From NCBI RefSeq assembly GCF_030164465.1, contig NZ_JASNJE010000014.1:1-64000 (forward strand): a stretch of 64,000 nucleotides of DNA. The letters are read 5' to 3'. The stretch comes from Sedimentitalea xiamensis. GTDB lineage: Bacteria > Pseudomonadota > Alphaproteobacteria > Rhodobacterales > Rhodobacteraceae. The translations under genes and the position numbers were made by a program. The notes under the pieces are model-generated. The model did not search any database, was not told where the DNA came from, and saw only the letters and a list, made by a program, of their open reading frames with translations. Below are positions 62,690 through 64,000 of the stretch, in pieces. The stretch's first letter is position 1; every line of letters begins with the position of its first letter.

Positions 62690-64000
62690 GCCTGCTCGAA
62701 GTGCGCGACCTCAAGGTTTCGTTTCGTCAGGACGGAACGACGACGCTTGCGGTGAAAGGCGTGTCCTTCACGCTGGACAGGGGCGAAACCCTGGCCTTGG
62801 TCGGGGAATCCGGATCCGGAAAATCCGTTACCGCCCTGTCCACCGTTTCGCTGCTGGGGGACAGCGCCCATGTCGAAGGGTCCGTGACCTACGACGGGCA
62901 ACAGATGATCGGCGCGTCGGACCGGCTGCTGCGCGACGTGCGCGGCAATGACATCAGTTTCATTTTCCAGGAACCGATGACCTCGCTCAATCCGCTGCAC
63001 ACGATCGAAAAGCAGCTGACGGAGTCGCTGGCGCTGCACCAGGGCCTGGCCGGAGAGCCGGCGCGGGAGCGGATCATCGAACTGCTGACCAAGGTCGGGA
63101 TCCGTGACCCGGAAACCCGGCTGGACGCCTATCCGCACCAGCTTTCCGGCGGGCAGCGGCAGCGTGTGATGATCGCGATGGCGCTGGCCAACAAGCCGGA
63201 CATCCTGATTGCCGACGAACCGACGACCGCGCTGGATGTGACCATACAGGCGCAGATCCTCGACCTGCTGGCCGACCTGAAGGCCCAGGAAAACATGGGC
63301 CTGCTGTTCATCACCCACGATCTGGGCATCGTGCGCCGGGTCGCGGACAAGGTCTGCGTGATGAAAGGCGGAGAGATTGTCGAATCCGGCCCGACGGCCG
63401 AGCTATTCGACAACCCCCGGCATCCCTACACAAGAATGCTGCTGGCCGCGGAGCCGTCCGGGCAACCCGACCGCGTGCCCGAAGACAGCGAAACCATCGC
63501 CAGCACGGAAAACCTCAAGGTGTGGTTCCCGATCCAGCGCGGGTTCTTCAAGCGCACGGTCGGCTATGTAAAGGCGGTGAACGACGCCTCGCTGTCGGTG
63601 CGGGCCGGTGAAACGGTCGGCATCGTCGGGGAATCGGGATCGGGCAAGACGACGCTGGCGCTGGCGATCATGCGCCTGATCGCGTCCGAAGGCCGGATCG
63701 TCTTTCGCGACCAGGACCTGCGCCGCTGGACGACGCGGGAGTTGCGCCGCCTGCGCGCCGACATGCAGATCGTGTTCCAGGACCCGTTCGGCAGCCTGTC
63801 GCCACGGATGACCTGCCAGCAGATCATCAGCGAGGGGCTGGCGATCCACAAGGTCGATCCAACGCGGGACAAGCGCGAACTGGTGGCCGAGGCGATGCGG
63901 GAAACCGGGCTGGACCCAGCCACGATGGATCGCTACCCGCACGAATTTTCCGGCGGGCAACGCCAGCGTATCGCCATCGCGCGGGCCATGGTGCTGCGGC
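62686..64000 (+). CDS. yejF: YejF-type ABC transporter ATP-binding protein (cut by window end)
   Basis: At least 438 residues of a double-ATPase (two ABC domains) protein; the 3' end lies beyond the window. Domain 1 has Walker A '[13 protein letters not shown]', signature '[15 protein letters not shown]' and Walker B '[12 protein letters not shown]'. Domain 2 has Walker A '[17 protein letters not shown]', Q-loop '[14 protein letters not shown]' and the start of '[15 protein letters not shown]'. It powers YejBE import of peptides/microcin C-like compounds. The start overlaps yejE by ATGA. Confidence 0.96.
   Translation, partial: MSLLEVRDLKVSFRQDGTTTLAVKGVSFTLDRGETLALVGESGSGKSVTALSTVSLLGDSAHVEGSVTYDGQQMIGASDRLLRDVRGNDISFIFQEPMTSLNPLHTIEKQLTESLALHQGLAGEPARERIIELLTKVGIRDPETRLDAYPHQLSGGQRQRVMIAMALANKPDILIADEPTTALDVTIQAQILDLLADLKAQENMGLLFITHDLGIVRRVADKVCVMKGGEIVESGPTAELFDNPRHPYTRMLLAAEPSGQPDRVPEDSETIASTENLKVWFPIQRGFFKRTVGYVKAVNDASLSVRAGETVGIVGESGSGKTTLALAIMRLIASEGRIVFRDQDLRRWTTRELRRLRADMQIVFQDPFGSLSPRMTCQQIISEGLAIHKVDPTRDKRELVAEAMRETGLDPATMDRYPHEFSGGQRQRIAIARAMVLR

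Noticed and set aside
1-64000. CRISPR arrays and tRNA genes
   Set aside because: I looked for regularly spaced direct repeats and for tRNA cloverleaf signatures and saw none I could support.

Overview
The window is chromosomal DNA from an alphaproteobacterium, most likely a marine member of the Rhodobacteraceae (Roseobacter group). The evidence is the high G+C content, the gene orders (ybeY-corC-lnt-metK-trmB, aroA-cmk-rpsA-ihfB-lapA-trpF-trpB, dnaX-ybaB-recR), a SAM/SAH-type riboswitch before metK (a class known mainly from Rhodobacterales), TrcR and COQ9 homologues, and a DMSP-demethylation gene pair (dmdC-dmdD). All assignments come from reading the sequence; no database search was run.

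Layout. (1) 0.15-4.85 kb: a tandem universal-stress protein, then dmdD and dmdC, then a divergent AraC-type regulator. (2) 4.85-6.6 kb: a frameshifted IS5-family transposase remnant and an AbrB-family membrane protein. (3) 6.6-16.0 kb: a catabolic cluster with a LysR regulator, a transthyretin-like protein, a complete tripartite tricarboxylate-type transporter (TctC, TctB, TctA), a two-subunit UxaA/SuyAB-family lyase, an Ldh_2-family dehydrogenase, a universal-stress protein and a putative sulfate exporter. The exporter and the split lyase suggest breakdown of a 2-hydroxysulfonate with release of sulfite, but the substrate is unproven. (4) 16.0-21.2 kb: a genomic scar or island with fragments of a ParA/VirC1-like ATPase and an RcgA-like gene. 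It also holds a Fic protein whose start codon lies in a 31-bp perfect palindrome, and a 2.45-kb IS1595-family transposon. The transposon has 28-bp inverted repeats and carries three cargo genes. Two of these, a soluble protein of about 282 residues and an overlapping four-helix membrane protein, have the layout of the phage lambda RexAB exclusion system. The element abuts a 5'-truncated cytochrome c gene.

(5) 21.2-35.8 kb: housekeeping genes ybeY, corC, lnt, riboswitch-metK, trmB, aroA, a membrane protein, cmk, rpsA, a SulP transporter, ihfB, lapA, trpF and trpB. Four consecutive perfect palindromes of unrelated sequence lie between trpF and trpB. (6) 36-48 kb: mostly minus-strand genes (DUF2237, serine hydrolase, pth, rplY, lldD, a hydratase, trpA, rpsU), then COQ9, two quinone oxidoreductases, a secreted protein and RNase T2. 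(7) 48-58.4 kb: trcR, recR, ybaB, dnaX, a zinc metallopeptidase, the SRP RNA, a CpdB-like nucleotidase, nudC, an SRPBCC protein, pheA and a membrane-anchored cytochrome c. (8) 58.6-64 kb: a yejABEF peptide/microcin-C-type ABC transporter operon; yejF runs off the end of the window.

The most interesting material is the transposon-borne RexAB-like pair, the sulfonate-type catabolic cluster, the Fic palindrome and the palindrome array before trpB.
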